Shown here piece by piece: positions 10,411 through 22,324 of a stretch of DNA of 64,000 nt. This DNA is from Phallusia mammillata. Its lineage: Eukaryota; Chordata; Ascidiacea; Phlebobranchia; Ascidiidae. A program made the position numbers and the translations under genes. The first letter of the stretch is position 1. Every line of letters starts with the position of its first letter. The notes beneath the pieces were generated by a model, which made no database searches, was not told where the DNA came from, and worked only from the letters and a program-made list of their open reading frames with translations. Where the stretch lies: assembly GCA_003260075.1 (NCBI GenBank), contig QLIY01000518.1, positions 49,499 through 113,498 on the forward strand, in the 5' to 3' direction.

Positions 10411-13400
10411 ATGAAGATCTTTCTGGCAAATTGCTTTATGCTAGGCATGCTTCTCAGAGCTTACGGTAAGCAGCGTTGGTTGTAATATTACGCCAGTCTT
10501 GTAAATTCAAGGGGGGGGGGATTATTTGCACTGCCTGTTCAAAACTATGAAGATCTTTCTGGCAAATTGCTTTATGATAGGCATGCTTCTCAGAGCTAAC
10601 GGTAAGCAGCGTTGGTTGTAATATTACGCCAGTCTTGTAAATTCAAGGTTCGTTTACTGTAATCTTTAGGTCTTAAATGCATGACGTGCAAAGACGCGAA
10701 TGGTTTTGAACAATGCGATGTCAACGGGAGGTTGCAAACATGTATGACAAACCAGGTAAAACTTGCAGTAAAATGTGTGTACCTATATTGTTAACGTCCG
10801 CAAATGAAATCTTTTCATCACAAGGAAGGGGTCTCGTGGTAATGACATAAAACACTGTAAAAACGTTTGGAATAAAACATGTGCCTTAAACGTTTTTTCG
10901 GCACTACAGTTACAACATTGCGATAAGGAAAAGTAACTAACGATTTGTAGATGTCCTGTGAAACAATTGTTCGTCGTTATGGAGATCATCTAAGGGTCGC
11001 AAAGGGATGCAAAAATGCGGGAGCTTGCAGAAGCAACCAAGTACAGGTGTAATAGAGTGCTTTGAATATAAATGATTTTCACAGGATCTGTCTCTTTAAA
11101 ATAGTAGGCATGTTAATGTCCACGATCTATGCCTCAAAGTGTTTCAGAAAGTGATTATAAGGAAGTAAATGCTTCTGACCCAAAATCAGTAAACACGAAC
11201 TTGTTAAAAATCGAGAGGAAATATTTCGCCCGTAAGCTTTGTCAGTCTCTAAAAACTGCAAACAACGAAAGTTAATGATTATAGTGTGCGATTATAAGAA
11301 CCTTGACGTGGCTGTTTAACAAAACAGTTAAAATGAACAGAACCACAGAAGATCAGGAATTTCTACGCAATGGAACTCGGATCAAACCAACTCAATATGC
11401 ACGTGCTGTTGTGGAACGGATTTGTGCAATGCTGGAATGCCAACGTGTGTTAACAATTACCGTAACCCGTTTCCAGGTTAGATAATTGAACTTAATTGAA
11501 TACAAGTACACTACTATTTCGACGCAACAACACACATTTTCGCAAAAAAATTATCGTTTGGGTGGTTTCCACGCCGGCATAGAAACGGCATAGAAGCTTT
11601 GCAAAAACGGACCTAATATTAACTGTGCTTTTTCTGCCAGAACACGTCCAATGCTTGTGTCCGTGTAAAAGACATATCTTAAGGTTTGGTCTATTTTTTA
11701 GTCCAAGACTGCTCACAAGTACCCATCAACTTTCCTCATGGAAACATTCTGTGCCACAACGAAAACAAAACTGGATCAGTTTGTGAATATCAATGCACTG
11801 GACAGGATTACGGTGTCTGGGGGGGGGGACTAACGATTTGCAGATGTCCTGTGAAACAGTTGTGCGTCGTTATGGAGATCATCTAAGGGTCACAAAGGGA
11901 TGCAAAAATGCGGAAGCTTGCAGAAGCAACCAAGTACAGGTGGAATAGAGTGCTTTATGTGTACCGACATTTAACTTATAAAACAGGCATATTGCCTATA
12001 CTCCCATGTGATTACAGTGTAAATTTAAATGCTTTTCACAGGTGCTGTCACTCTAAATTAGTACGCATGTTAATACTGATTATAGTAACGTTAATGAGTC
12101 TGTTTAATATAAACAGAACCACAGAAGATCAGGAATTTCTACACAATGCAACTCAGATCAAACCAGTACAGTATGCACGTGCTGTTGTAAAATGGATTTG
12201 TGCAACGCTGGAATGCCAACGTGTGTTAACAATTACCGGAACCCGTTTCCAGGTTAGATAATTGAACTTAATTGGATACAAGTACACTACAATTTCGACG
12301 CAAGAACACACTTTTTCGCAAAAAATACGTTTTGGTGGTTTCACGCCTACGGCATAGAAGCTTTGCAAAACACGGACATAAAATTAATTATCCTCATTTC
12401 TGGAAGAAGACGTTTAATGCTTTGAATAATAGAGATTAGTGTTCGTGCAAAAAGGCACATGTTTGGTTTTGTCTATTTTTTAGTCCAAGACTGTCCACAA
12501 GTACCAACCAACTTTCCTCACGGAAACATTCGGTGCCACAACGAAAACAAAGCTGGATCAGTTTGTGAATATCAATGCACTGGACAGGATTACGGTGTCT
12601 GGCCAACTGAACGTAACACAAACGTTTGTCTTGGCAATGGAACATGGGCTCACAAGGAGCCTTGTTGCACACGTAAGTTTATTTCATAGGTGCTTCTACA
12701 GCAGCTAGCCAAATGGTGTGTTTTTCTTAGGTCCCTGCCCGCCATACTATCTTTTGGATGACTTACTGCTAGTTCATTTCTCTGATATTGAAGAAGAATT
12801 ATTTCAATTTCTAGTTAAAGGAATTGCATAGTGCGTTGTTGACGTTGGTAAAGTAAACCATAAATGATAATGCTCTTGAAAAATCCAATGCTTCCGATTT
12901 ATAGTTTACCATACATAAACCAGTCTATATTAATTTTAGCAATTTAAAACCGAATCCTTCGTGCTTCTATCATTTAAATCATTTTGAAAGTTCCTGCTTT
13001 TGGCGATTTAAAATAAATATCCCAACAAAATGATTTATTGGTCCTCATTGAAATAGAATCGAGCAGAGTTCTGTGCGCAAACAATTCAACATAAAATAAG
13101 CAAATATACTTTTTCAACAGTGCTGCAATTGCAGAAGACGCTACTAAGATATCTATCATGTACTTTAGCGGGCGTCCCATTGAATCAACGGCTGTGAGAT
13201 TTAACGAGTATGGCGCAAACGCAAGTCGTTTGCAACAACTTACAATGGAGAAAAGGAAAATAGTAAACGAAGGTACATGAAAATCAACTAAAATGTGTGA
13301 ACCGAAATCTTAGAAGTATTTCGTTGGTTGTAGTTCAAGCCGATTGCTAAACTGCAATGTTGAAACCAGGTTTTCCAACCGGGTGGGGGTACTTTAATTT

Positions 13401-14198
13401 GTACATGCGGTTTGTTAATGAATACACTTTTTACTACGAATATTACCGGTGTCGTTAATAAACAAACCCATTTCGAATGGTCGGCTTAGCATTTACTATG
13501 TAGACTTTTGTGGAGAAATAAAAAAGTTTTTTTGTTAAGTGAGGAAATCGTCGATAAAGGTTGGTGACCACTGATTTAACCAAATTTGTTACTATGACTC
13601 AAATAAAAACGATTTTTGCGATTAGGCCCAGTTAATATCGGTGCTGCCATGAGATATGCTTTGGACAACCTTTTAACTGAGAAAGCAAGAATGAGAGACA
13701 ACAGAGTTCCGAAAACACTTAATATTATAACCGACCGGAACTCAGATGACGATATAAAAGCTGTGTCGGAAGAAGCAAGAAGACGTGGAATTTTAGTGAG
13801 TTAAATCCCAAGACAAAAGAATATTAGTACGAAAGGCCAATTAGTTAGAGCAGAGACTCTTGTCGATTCCTTTGTACATATATGTCTAAATTCTTTGCGT
13901 CCATGTTATGAAAAATGCGAAATACATATATTACTATTGTGCTATAACTGACAACCTGTGACAGGGTTTCGAACTGTTATCTTCCATTTAACTTTTTAAA
14001 TTTTAGGTTTATGTGGTGCCTCACCTAACAGAAGGATACGAGTTCGACCGCAAGCAGTTTTTGGACATGGCAGGAGATGAAGAACATATATTTCCATACA
14101 ACAGAAACGATTCCGAAAGTGCTGCAGCACAGGCGCAAGACATAACCAGTCACTTTTGCAAGGATCCTTGCAATCATGTTCTACACGATCACCCGTAG
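10411..14198 (+). CDS. Array copy 4: LU-CCP-vWA secreted protein with duplicated exons
   Basis: Two signal-peptide exons (10411-10465, MKIFLANCFMLGMLLRAY; 10546-10601, nearly identical) flank a G run. LU part 1 is 10670-10755. LU parts 2 and 3 and the CCP exon occur twice: set a 10951-11046, 11341-11476 and 11702-about 11818 (the CCP exon runs into a G run); set b 11844-11939, 12117-12252 and 12484-12672 (complete). The vWA exons are 12731-12830, 13121-13272, 13626-13795 and 14007-14198 (stop TAG). Using set b gives an open frame of about 391 aa. Set a has Trp for a conserved Cys (TQWNSD) in LU part 3. Both duplications abut G runs, so they may be unmerged alleles and not real extra exons. 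The protein ends HFCKDPCNHVLHDHP, with Asn for the usual Asp. Closest relative: copy 5. Confidence 0.8.
10921..12483 (+). repeat. Direct duplication of exons 3-5 of copy 4 around a G run
   Basis: 10935-11818 and 11830-12600 align across exon 3, exon 4 and most of exon 5. The first copy stops inside the CCP exon, after Gly-Val-Trp, at a 10-base G run (11819-11828); the sequence then resumes just before exon 3. Substitutions and indels separate the copies, as for two alleles. I favour an assembly overlap left unmerged over an 18-exon gene. Confidence 0.7.
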
Positions 14199-14759
14199 AT
14201 AACATCACGTAAAATAATTTTACTTGATATCATGCTTTTTATTTCAATTTTGCATCTTTAAATGCAATGAACACAAAGATAAGTTTAAGACAACACATGA
14301 TTTTGCTTTATTTCTGCAATATTATTCTTGTTTATGAAACAATAAACTTTTGAATCATTTATTTCAGGTATTACCCATGTGAAAGTAACACTATAATACC
14401 AATGCAGTGTTGTGCCAAAATGTTTTTTACACAAGTGCAAAATTATAAAACACACAAAACCCAAAACATACCGCAACTTCCACATAACTGAAGTACTAAA
14501 TGTTTTAGCAAACTTTGAAACCTATTTGTTGCTTTACTGTTGCAAAGCAATTTCTGCGCCAAAAGAGAACAAATAAACTTATTTTGAAAAAAAACAAAAC
14601 AATCAATTATCCTTACGATGACCTGAACAAGCCAACGTGACAAAATTTTATAATGACCTGAGCTGACCAACATGATTCAATTACTCCCAGGCAAGCAAGC
14701 TGTTTTAAAAATTACCAATAGCTGGTTTAGTTTAACTTTCTCAGCAGAGACTGGTTGGT

Positions 14760-16572
14760 ATGAAGATGTTTCTGGCAAATTGCTTTGTGCTCATTATGCT
14801 TGCTGGTGCATACGGTAAGAAGGGTTTAACATAACAGCACCTCATATGTAGCAAGATGCAATATTTGAAGTATAATATTAAGGTCTAAAATGCATGACCT
14901 GCAAAGACGCTGACACTTTCCAGCAATGTGATGTCGATGGAGAGTTAAAACATTGCATGCCAAACTAGGTGAGCAAAAGCAGAAAATATTTAAAACGTTT
15001 TGCAAAGCAAATTTGAGAAAATGACTTGCTTTAATAGCGTAAAAATGTCTAATTATTGGCAAGTGCATGGTGTTGTGAAAACCTTTCACAATAAAATGTG
15101 TTGCTTTTATTTCTAATTCAAGACCATAAGAAGAAAGTTTAAATCTCTTTTAGATGTCATGTGAAACAATTGTTCGTCGTTATGTACACAGTCTAAGAGT
15201 TACAAAGGGATGCAAAAGCAGAGAAGCTTGCATAAGCAACCAACTGCAGGTAGATTAAAATGACCTGCTAAGTATTGTGTGTATAACTTTCACTGTACTA
15301 TGATATATTTTAAAACTTTGTTTTAAACCCCAATATGATTGTGATCATAACAAAGTTTCGCTTATACAGAGGGTTAAATGACTGATTTGCGTGTTCATAT
15401 GCCGCAATAAGTCAAATTAGTACCAATGTCAGAAGGTCCTTTTTTGTAGATAGCTTTGACCTTAGAGACTCGGTACAGCTTACGCCAAGATTCGTTTTTC
15501 CTTAGGTCCCTGTCCACCATACTATCTTTTGGATGACGTGTTACTCGTTCATTTCTCTGATATGGATGAAGAACTGTTTCAGAATTTGATTTCAGGCATT
15601 GCATAGTGAGTTGTCGCTTTGAATACACTGAAATAGTCTACCCTTATTCAACCAGAAAAAATATGTGCTAGTAAGTTTAACAAAACCCGCGAAATCACTG
15701 ACTTTTGGGGCAGTGCTGCAATTGCGGATGATACTACTAAGATATCTGTCATGTACTTCAGCGGACAGCCTATTGAATCCACGGCTGTGAGATTTAACGA
15801 GTATGGCGCAAACGCAAATCGTTTGCAACAACTAACAATGGAGAGAATGAAAATAGTAAACGAAGGTACATGAAAATCAAAGTATACTATCCTTTTTAGT
15901 AACTGACTTTGTCACCAATGCATACAATACATTAATAGGCCCAGTTAATATCGGTGCTGCCATGCGACATGCTCTGGACAACCTTTTAACCGAAAAGGCT
16001 GGAATGAGAGACAATGTAGTTCCAAAAACACTCAATATTATAACCGACCGGAACGCAGATGACGATATAAAAGCTGTGTCGAAAGAAGCCAGAAGACGTG
16101 GAATTTTGGTGAGTTGCAGACAACCACTGGCGAGATGATGCATTCATTGGTAACGTTGTTATTTCAAGGGAGTACATACACAAAATATTTAAAGGTTTTA
16201 CCTTTTGATGCTATGTTGTATATAATTAATCAACAAATTTGCTGCATACTGTTTGTGGTCGTAGAACACACTTTAAATTCGTCCTGGTAGCGTTTTGTTT
16301 TAATAATTTTTATTTTAGTGTTTTAATTGAACAAGAAGTAGCATTTTGTGTGTTTATCAAATTCTGTTTTTATGGTTTAGGTTTACGCGCACCCCCATCT
16401 GACAGACGGTTACGAATTCGATCGCGAGGAGCTGTTGGACATGACCGCAGACGAAGAACATATTTTTCCATATACCAGAAATAACCCAGAAGTCATTGCA
16501 GCCCAGATGCAAGATATGGTCAATCACTTTTGCAAACATCCTTGTGATCATGTACTACACGATCACCCGTAG
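14760..16572 (+). pseudogene. Array copy 5: truncated copy lacking the third LU and CCP exons
   Basis: Exons present: 14760-14814 (signal peptide MKMFLANCFVLIMLAGAY), 14883-14968 (LU part 1), 15154-15249 (LU part 2), 15506-15605, 15714-15865, 15939-16108 and 16381-16572 (vWA-like domain, ending HFCKHPCDHVLHDHP, stop TAG). LU part 1 ends in an in-frame TAG (14966-14968) where other copies have CAG or GAG. The 256 bp between LU part 2 and exon 6 contain no third LU exon and no CCP exon; splicing exon 3 to exon 6 would also shift the frame. A full product cannot be made. The vWA exons are undamaged, and exons 1 and 6 share phase 1, so splicing 1 to 6 would give a secreted vWA-only protein. Whether that happens is unknown. 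Intron 6 is only 108 bp. Sister of copy 4. Confidence 0.8.
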
Positions 16573-18400
16573 TCAATGATCACCTGTCAACACAGACGTG
16601 CCACAGAATAGACCACAAAAAATAATATTGCTTGTAAACATTTTCCTGTTTCTTTCTGCGTTATTATGTGAATATGATGTACATTTGAATTATTTTATGT
16701 ACCAAACACTGGTGTATGATAAACCTCATAATGCACCTATTTTAAGTGTCGCTGAAATGGAAACCGCACTATAATGTCAATGGAAAACTGCACAGCACAA
16801 GATCAATGTTTTGTTCATGACACAAAAATCAATATAGGTTACTTCACAACCAGAATTCATATATCTACACCGCTATAAGATAAAAAGTTTAAATAGGTTA
16901 TAGTGTAGAGTAGAAAACGTCGATGTTATGGCAAACACACAAAACGTGTTACTTGATGGTTTATAAAAACCAAATACTATTAATTAAACAGCGAACCATC
17001 GCTCATGTTTCAGTCGACAAAATCACATAATGGATCAGTGCGACAAGATAAAGCATTTCTGCAGATGACCATGTGCTGTTACACCACCTTACACCAGCTT
17101 TTGTTCACCTTTGACCTTTCTAACTTATCCTAGCAAAATCGGATAAAAAATAAAAACAAGACAAATAAACTATACGCTACAATTGGCTAGAACAAGGGAA
17201 TAGAAAGCAAAACCCCAAAACAGGTAAATTATTGCGTGCCAATCACGTTATCGTCCCTTATTAAATAAAAAAAAAGTTATAGGACACAAAACGTCCAGTG
17301 TCAGCCTAAAATCGAGTGGTAACAGTCCTTAATCCAAATAAATGGTAGGTTCGAATTGCCGACCTTCTGTAGGGGGTGAATACAAGATTGCTTGCAGGCC
17401 ATACTTGCGGCAAACTTATCGTGCACCAGATCATATCATGTCGCACAAAAATGGCATAAATGCTACTTGTTAGGGGGGGGGGTACTACACGATCACCCGT
17501 AGTCAATGATCACCTGTCAACAGAGACGTGCCACAGAATAGACCACAAAAAATAATTTTGCTTGTAAACATTTCCTCGTTTCTTTCTGCATTATTATGTG
17601 AATATGATGTGTATGTGAATTATTTTGTGTGACCAACACTGGTGTATGATAAGCCTCATCACAATAAACTCATAAAGCACCTATTTTGAGTGTTGCTGAA
17701 ATGGAAACCGCACTATAATGTCCATGGAAAACTGCACAGCACAAGATTTGTGTTTTGTTGATGACACAAAAATCAGTATAGGTTACTGCATAATCATCAT
17801 TCATGTACTTTCTCCGCTATACGATAAAAGGTTTTAAAAGCTTAAAGTGGAAGGGAGAGAAGACGTCGATTTTTTTGGCAAACACATAAATCATGTTATT
17901 TTGTGGTTTATAAAAAACAAGAACTAATAATTAAACAGCGAACCATCACTCATGTTTCAGACGACGAAAACATTCAAAGGCTCAGTGCGACAAGATAAAG
18001 CATTCACTTTTGACGTTCCTTACTTACCCTAGCAAAATCGGATAAAATATAAACAAGACAAATAAAGTATACTCTACAGTTGGGTAGAACAAAATTTGTT
18101 CCGACAAGGGTATAGAAAGCAAAACCAAAACATAGGTAAATTATTGTGTGCCAATTGCGTTGTCGTCCCTTATCATGTAAAAAAGTTCAGAAAAACGTCC
18201 AGTGTCAGCCTAAAATCGAGTGGTAACAGTCCCTAATTTCAAATGAATGGTAGTTTCGAATTGCCGACCTTCTGTAGGGGGTGAATACAAGAAAGCTTGC
18301 AGGCCATACTTGCGGCAAACTTATCGTGTACCAGATCATATCATGTCGCACAAAAATGGCATAAATGCTACTTGTTAAAACGATAAGGATCAAAACGTGT
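16551..18400 (+). repeat. About 0.92-kb direct duplication of the 3' flank of copy 5
   Basis: 16551-17472 and 17483-about 18388 run parallel from the last bases of copy 5 (TACTACACGATCACCCGTAG) through the spacer, separated by a G run at 17473-17482. The halves differ by many substitutions and small indels. Each ends in a segment with GGTTCGAATTGCCGACC or a variant, a possible tRNA-like B box. Either a real tandem duplication or two diverged alleles placed in series. Confidence 0.75.
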
Positions 18401-18559
18401 ACCAGATTTAAAATACGTTAAGCACCCTGAGCCAACATTCTTCCCCCAGGCTGACCATAAATAGGTGTTAAAATGATCCGATATGCGGCATCTTACTGCA
18501 TTTGGTAATCGCGCAACAAGTGACGGTACAGCATGTTGGCAGCGACTAGACGTTTGACA

Positions 18560-21500
18560 ATGAAACCTTTTGTGTTTGGTTTTTGTTTGATACTTGGCTC
18601 TTTGATTTGTGCAAATGGTAAGCAAACAAGCGTGGGAATGGATTAGGAGGATTTAACTATAAAAGATGTTCTTTTAGGTTTGAAGTGCATGAACTGCCAA
18701 GGATCTAGCTTTGAAGAATGTGATGTAACTGGAAAGCTGGAAGAATGCATGCCAAACCAGGTAGCAAACATAAAACGTAATTAGAAATGTTTAAACCAGT
18801 AGACGTTTGGGGTGACATTGACCCAACTTTTATTGCAGAGATCATGTGAAACAACAGTTCGGCGAAATGGTCAAGGTATGACAGTCTCCAAACAATGCAA
18901 AAACGCAAGAGCTTGCAGAAACAATTTCTACCAGGTAAACCACTTGCTGGATTTACCACGCTTTACGTGTAAATGTATAAGCTATATGAATTTGGTTAGA
19001 ACGTTGACGATATAAAGCTTTTTGGGTAGTGGTAAAAAGTAAAATGTTTTCAAATTTCGTACCTCAGCAAATTTTGCTTCTTGTTTTTCACACAAGTATA
19101 TACAAAACAAGTAATCCCAATTTACATGCGAACCTTTTCAATTTTGCGTTAATAGAACTACGGACGAGCTGGCAAATCAACACAATGCAACTCTGATCAA
19201 ACCAACTCATTCTGTACATGCTGTTGTGGAACAAACTTGTGTAACACTGGAGCGCCAACCTGTGTCACACATTATCGAAATACACAAATTAGTACATCCT
19301 TATAAGTAACAAATATTAACAGCATATTTTTGGAAAACTGTTTTTTTTGCGTAGTAAACGACTGTCCGGCAGAACCAGTCAATTATCCTCATGGTAAGAT
19401 TGAGTGCTATAACCAAAATCAAGTTTGTGAATATCAATGCACTGGAAAAGATTATGCTGTTTGGCCAAAGGGACGTGATTTAAACGTCTGCCGAGGCAAT
19501 GGAACCTGGTCTCAAGAGAGGCCTTGTTGCGCACGTAAGTTTATGAAAATTAGGTGAAAGTTAAGAACGTGAAGTAATGATTTCACTCTTGGCCTAAATG
19601 TGATAGAATAACTTGTTTGTCAATTTAAGGTCCGTGCCCACCATATTTCCTCTTTGACGATGTTTTCTTAATGCATTTCTCGGGAGAAGGAGCAGAAGAA
19701 ACTTTTCAATTGTTGGTTGCAGATCTGGTATAGTAAGTTCACCCGTAATTATACTTTTATGTCCCACATATTCAAATGCGGAGGTGCGTTAAACTCCTTG
19801 CTAAAACTTGGCAAGGTCATATCTATACATTAAAACAAATAAAACAGTCGTTAACAGGACAAAACTACTAAAACTTCCCCTGCATGTGGGTGTCCTTGTC
19901 TGTAGACCGGTATGCACAGCTTATGTCCGAAACTAATCCTGGAGATGGTGACACATACGTATTAGTATGTTAACATAACCCTATTTCTTTTAAACTTGTG
20001 CAAATGCGCTAAACTCTTAACCTCCAACAAAGAATCACAGAAGTATATCCTGCAATATCCACAAAATTTTCCATTCCCCCGACTTGCATCATCAAGGATT
20101 TAAAACGGGGGGGGGGGATCCTTTACCCAAAATTAGTCATCAAAACGGGAGATGGTGACACATACGCATTAGTATGTTAACATAACCCTATTTATTTTAA
20201 ACTTTTGTAAATGCGCTGACTTCTTAACCTCCAACAAAGAATCACAGAAGTATACCCTACAATAACCACAAAATTTTCCATTCCCCCGACTTGCATCATC
20301 AAGGATTTAAAACACCATATCGGTAAAAAAACGACAACTTTGTCAATTGTTATAACAGTGGCTCAATAGCGGAGGATGCAGTTAAACTGGCGGGATTGTA
20401 CTACAGCGGAGAACCTTTGGAATCAAGCGTGTTTAAGTTTAATGAGTACGAAAGCAGGCGTGATCGTTTGATGGAAATAGTGAGTCAAAGATTTCGACAA
20501 GTGAACGAAGGTAAGTTCTAAGATACACTTCGTGGTTAAGAATGTAATGCATGTAATACAAGCATTGGCCTCATGCATTTGATTTATGGTCATGCTGCTG
20601 TCAAAAAGGTTTTGCTAAGAGCAGTATAACTAATAACAATGATTTCACATCACTGATGATGGCAAGAGAATTTGCCGAAACGCTTGAAATGTCGCTTTTT
20701 ACGCCTATTTGGCCAGTTATTTTCACCATTAAAATTATGAATAAATCCGTCTATACATAGTGTTCCATTGGTTTAATTTTGGTTGTAAAAAACAATGTTT
20801 TGTTTAAATCAAAATTAAGTAATATATAAAAGAAGAACAGGACAAGTACCAGTACTCGGGTAAACGTCTAATTAATTTCTGCTAAAAAAAACAAATACAA
20901 AATACAACTGAGAAAATGGCTGATAAGCTCGTTTTCTCTTCTGTAGGTCCAGTAAACACCGGTGCAGCAATACAGTATGCTTTGGACAACCTGTTTACCT
21001 TGGAGGCTGGTATGAGAGACGACCGGGTGCCTAAGTCAATCACACTTATAACCGACAAAAATTCTGACGACGACGTTAAAGGGCCTGCCGAAGAAGCCAG
21101 AAGACGTGGCATTTTGGTAATCATTGTTTAAAGTGTTGTCGAAAACAGATAACCGTAAATATTGTGCCGGGTGAGATTAAATTGAGCCGCACAAAACAAA
21201 CGGTTCAATTCGAAGAATACAGTTGTAAAGTTTTCGATTCCAAATTCTTTAATTGAAAGTGTCAAAATTTTTGCAAAAGTTATCTTCCTGTTTTAGGTGT
21301 ATGTGCTCGCTTTTGAAACGGAGAACTATGAATTCAACAGTCAACAACTGTTGGATATTGCTGGCGTCCCACAACACATTTTCCGTCTCAACGGCTTGGA
21401 CTTAGAAGTTCTAACGGCTCAATATGAAGAGATGACAAAGCATTTCTGCCAAAGTCCTTGTGATCATGTGCTACATGCACATCAAAATGTGGAAAAATAA
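18560..21500 (+). CDS. Array copy 6: LU-CCP-vWA secreted protein (intact)
   Basis: Exons: 18560-18617 (signal peptide MKPFVFGFCLILGSLICAN), 18678-18760, 18839-18934 and 19156-19291 (LU; LKCMNC, SCETTVRR, CTCCCGTNLCN), 19355-19534 (CCP, three residues shorter than in sister copies, with NQNQVCEYQC), 19630-19732, 20359-20510, 20947-21116 and 21297-21500 (vWA-like; YYSGEPLES, NTGAAIQYALDN, HFCQSPCDHVLHAH, stop TAA). The frame is open throughout, 393 aa. LU part 3 reads GTNLCN where most copies have Asp before the final Leu/Met-Cys-Asn. The intron between exons 6 and 7 carries a duplicated segment around a G run (19930-20106 and 20145-20312). ATAAATAG about 100 bp before the ATG could be a TATA box. 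AATAAA follows the stop at about 21500. Confidence 0.93.
19930..20312 (+). repeat. Direct duplication around a G run, intron 6 of copy 6
   Basis: 19930-20106 (GGAGATGGTGACACATACG onward) recurs at 20145-20312 with a few changes; the G run is 20107-20117. Same pattern as the other G-run junctions. Confidence 0.75.
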
Positions 21501-22324
21501 TAATAAACATGTTGATTGCATCCATGGTGTATGAATGATGTACTATTTTCCAGGTTTTGTTATTGTTGCTGGTGACATTTGTTGTGTTGTATTCTTAACC
21601 AAAAACTTCTTAAAATACTAACAAATACTTTTAGAATCTTATGAAAATACACAGTGAAAGTCATTTCCAACTGCGTCTATTTTGTAAGCTTCAGATAGAA
21701 CAAAGGGGAATTGAAAACCTGCAAAATACGTCTTAAACAATGAACGCAAAAACATCACCTAAAACAATTACTAAAATGTTGCTGATGTAACCATAATCGA
21801 CACAGATATGTAACCAAACGGTACAAAATGCCAGTGAAAAATTAAAAAAAATATGTTGTGTGCGGTTTAAAAAATTGCATTTGAATATGCCAACTTCGAA
21901 AAGCATTTGCAAGGTTTCAGGTTTAAAAGGTAAAGTTCTTTAAAACTTAAGTCCGTTGTTCAGATTGGACAATTAGATATTTGCACATCTTTGCATTGAT
22001 TCAAAACAAGGTATGCAAACGTATTTTTGTACCTTGAAATGTTAATGCTTTTTAAGCGGTAGATGGCATTGTCGAAGAGTGATACAATTCCAGATTTTAA
22101 CTATTGACAGGCAATTGATCACGTTACAGCACAAATGTTAGAAACCTGTTTTGTAACCAGATAAAATCAGCTTTAAGTGGCCAGCACCTGACCAAAACAA
22201 CTTGCCCTTTGGCAACAAAAAAGCAGGCACAGAAACTGTCTGCAAGGAAACCTTGTTACGCCTTATTTCTGCAAGTTGTTTGCATGCTTTGACTGCATTG
22301 CAAAATATTCCATAGAAATCAAAG
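21501..22324. other. Spacer between copies 6 and 7
   Basis: About 820 bp of AT-rich sequence. I see no open exon-like segment, transposon ends or RNA gene. It probably holds the 3' end of copy 6 and the promoter of copy 7. Confidence 0.5.

Noticed and set aside
17340-17460. Possible tRNA gene (GGTTCGAATTGCC)
   Set aside because: Only a B-box-like piece is present; no acceptor stem or anticodon arm could be folded, and the segment is in a duplicated repeat.
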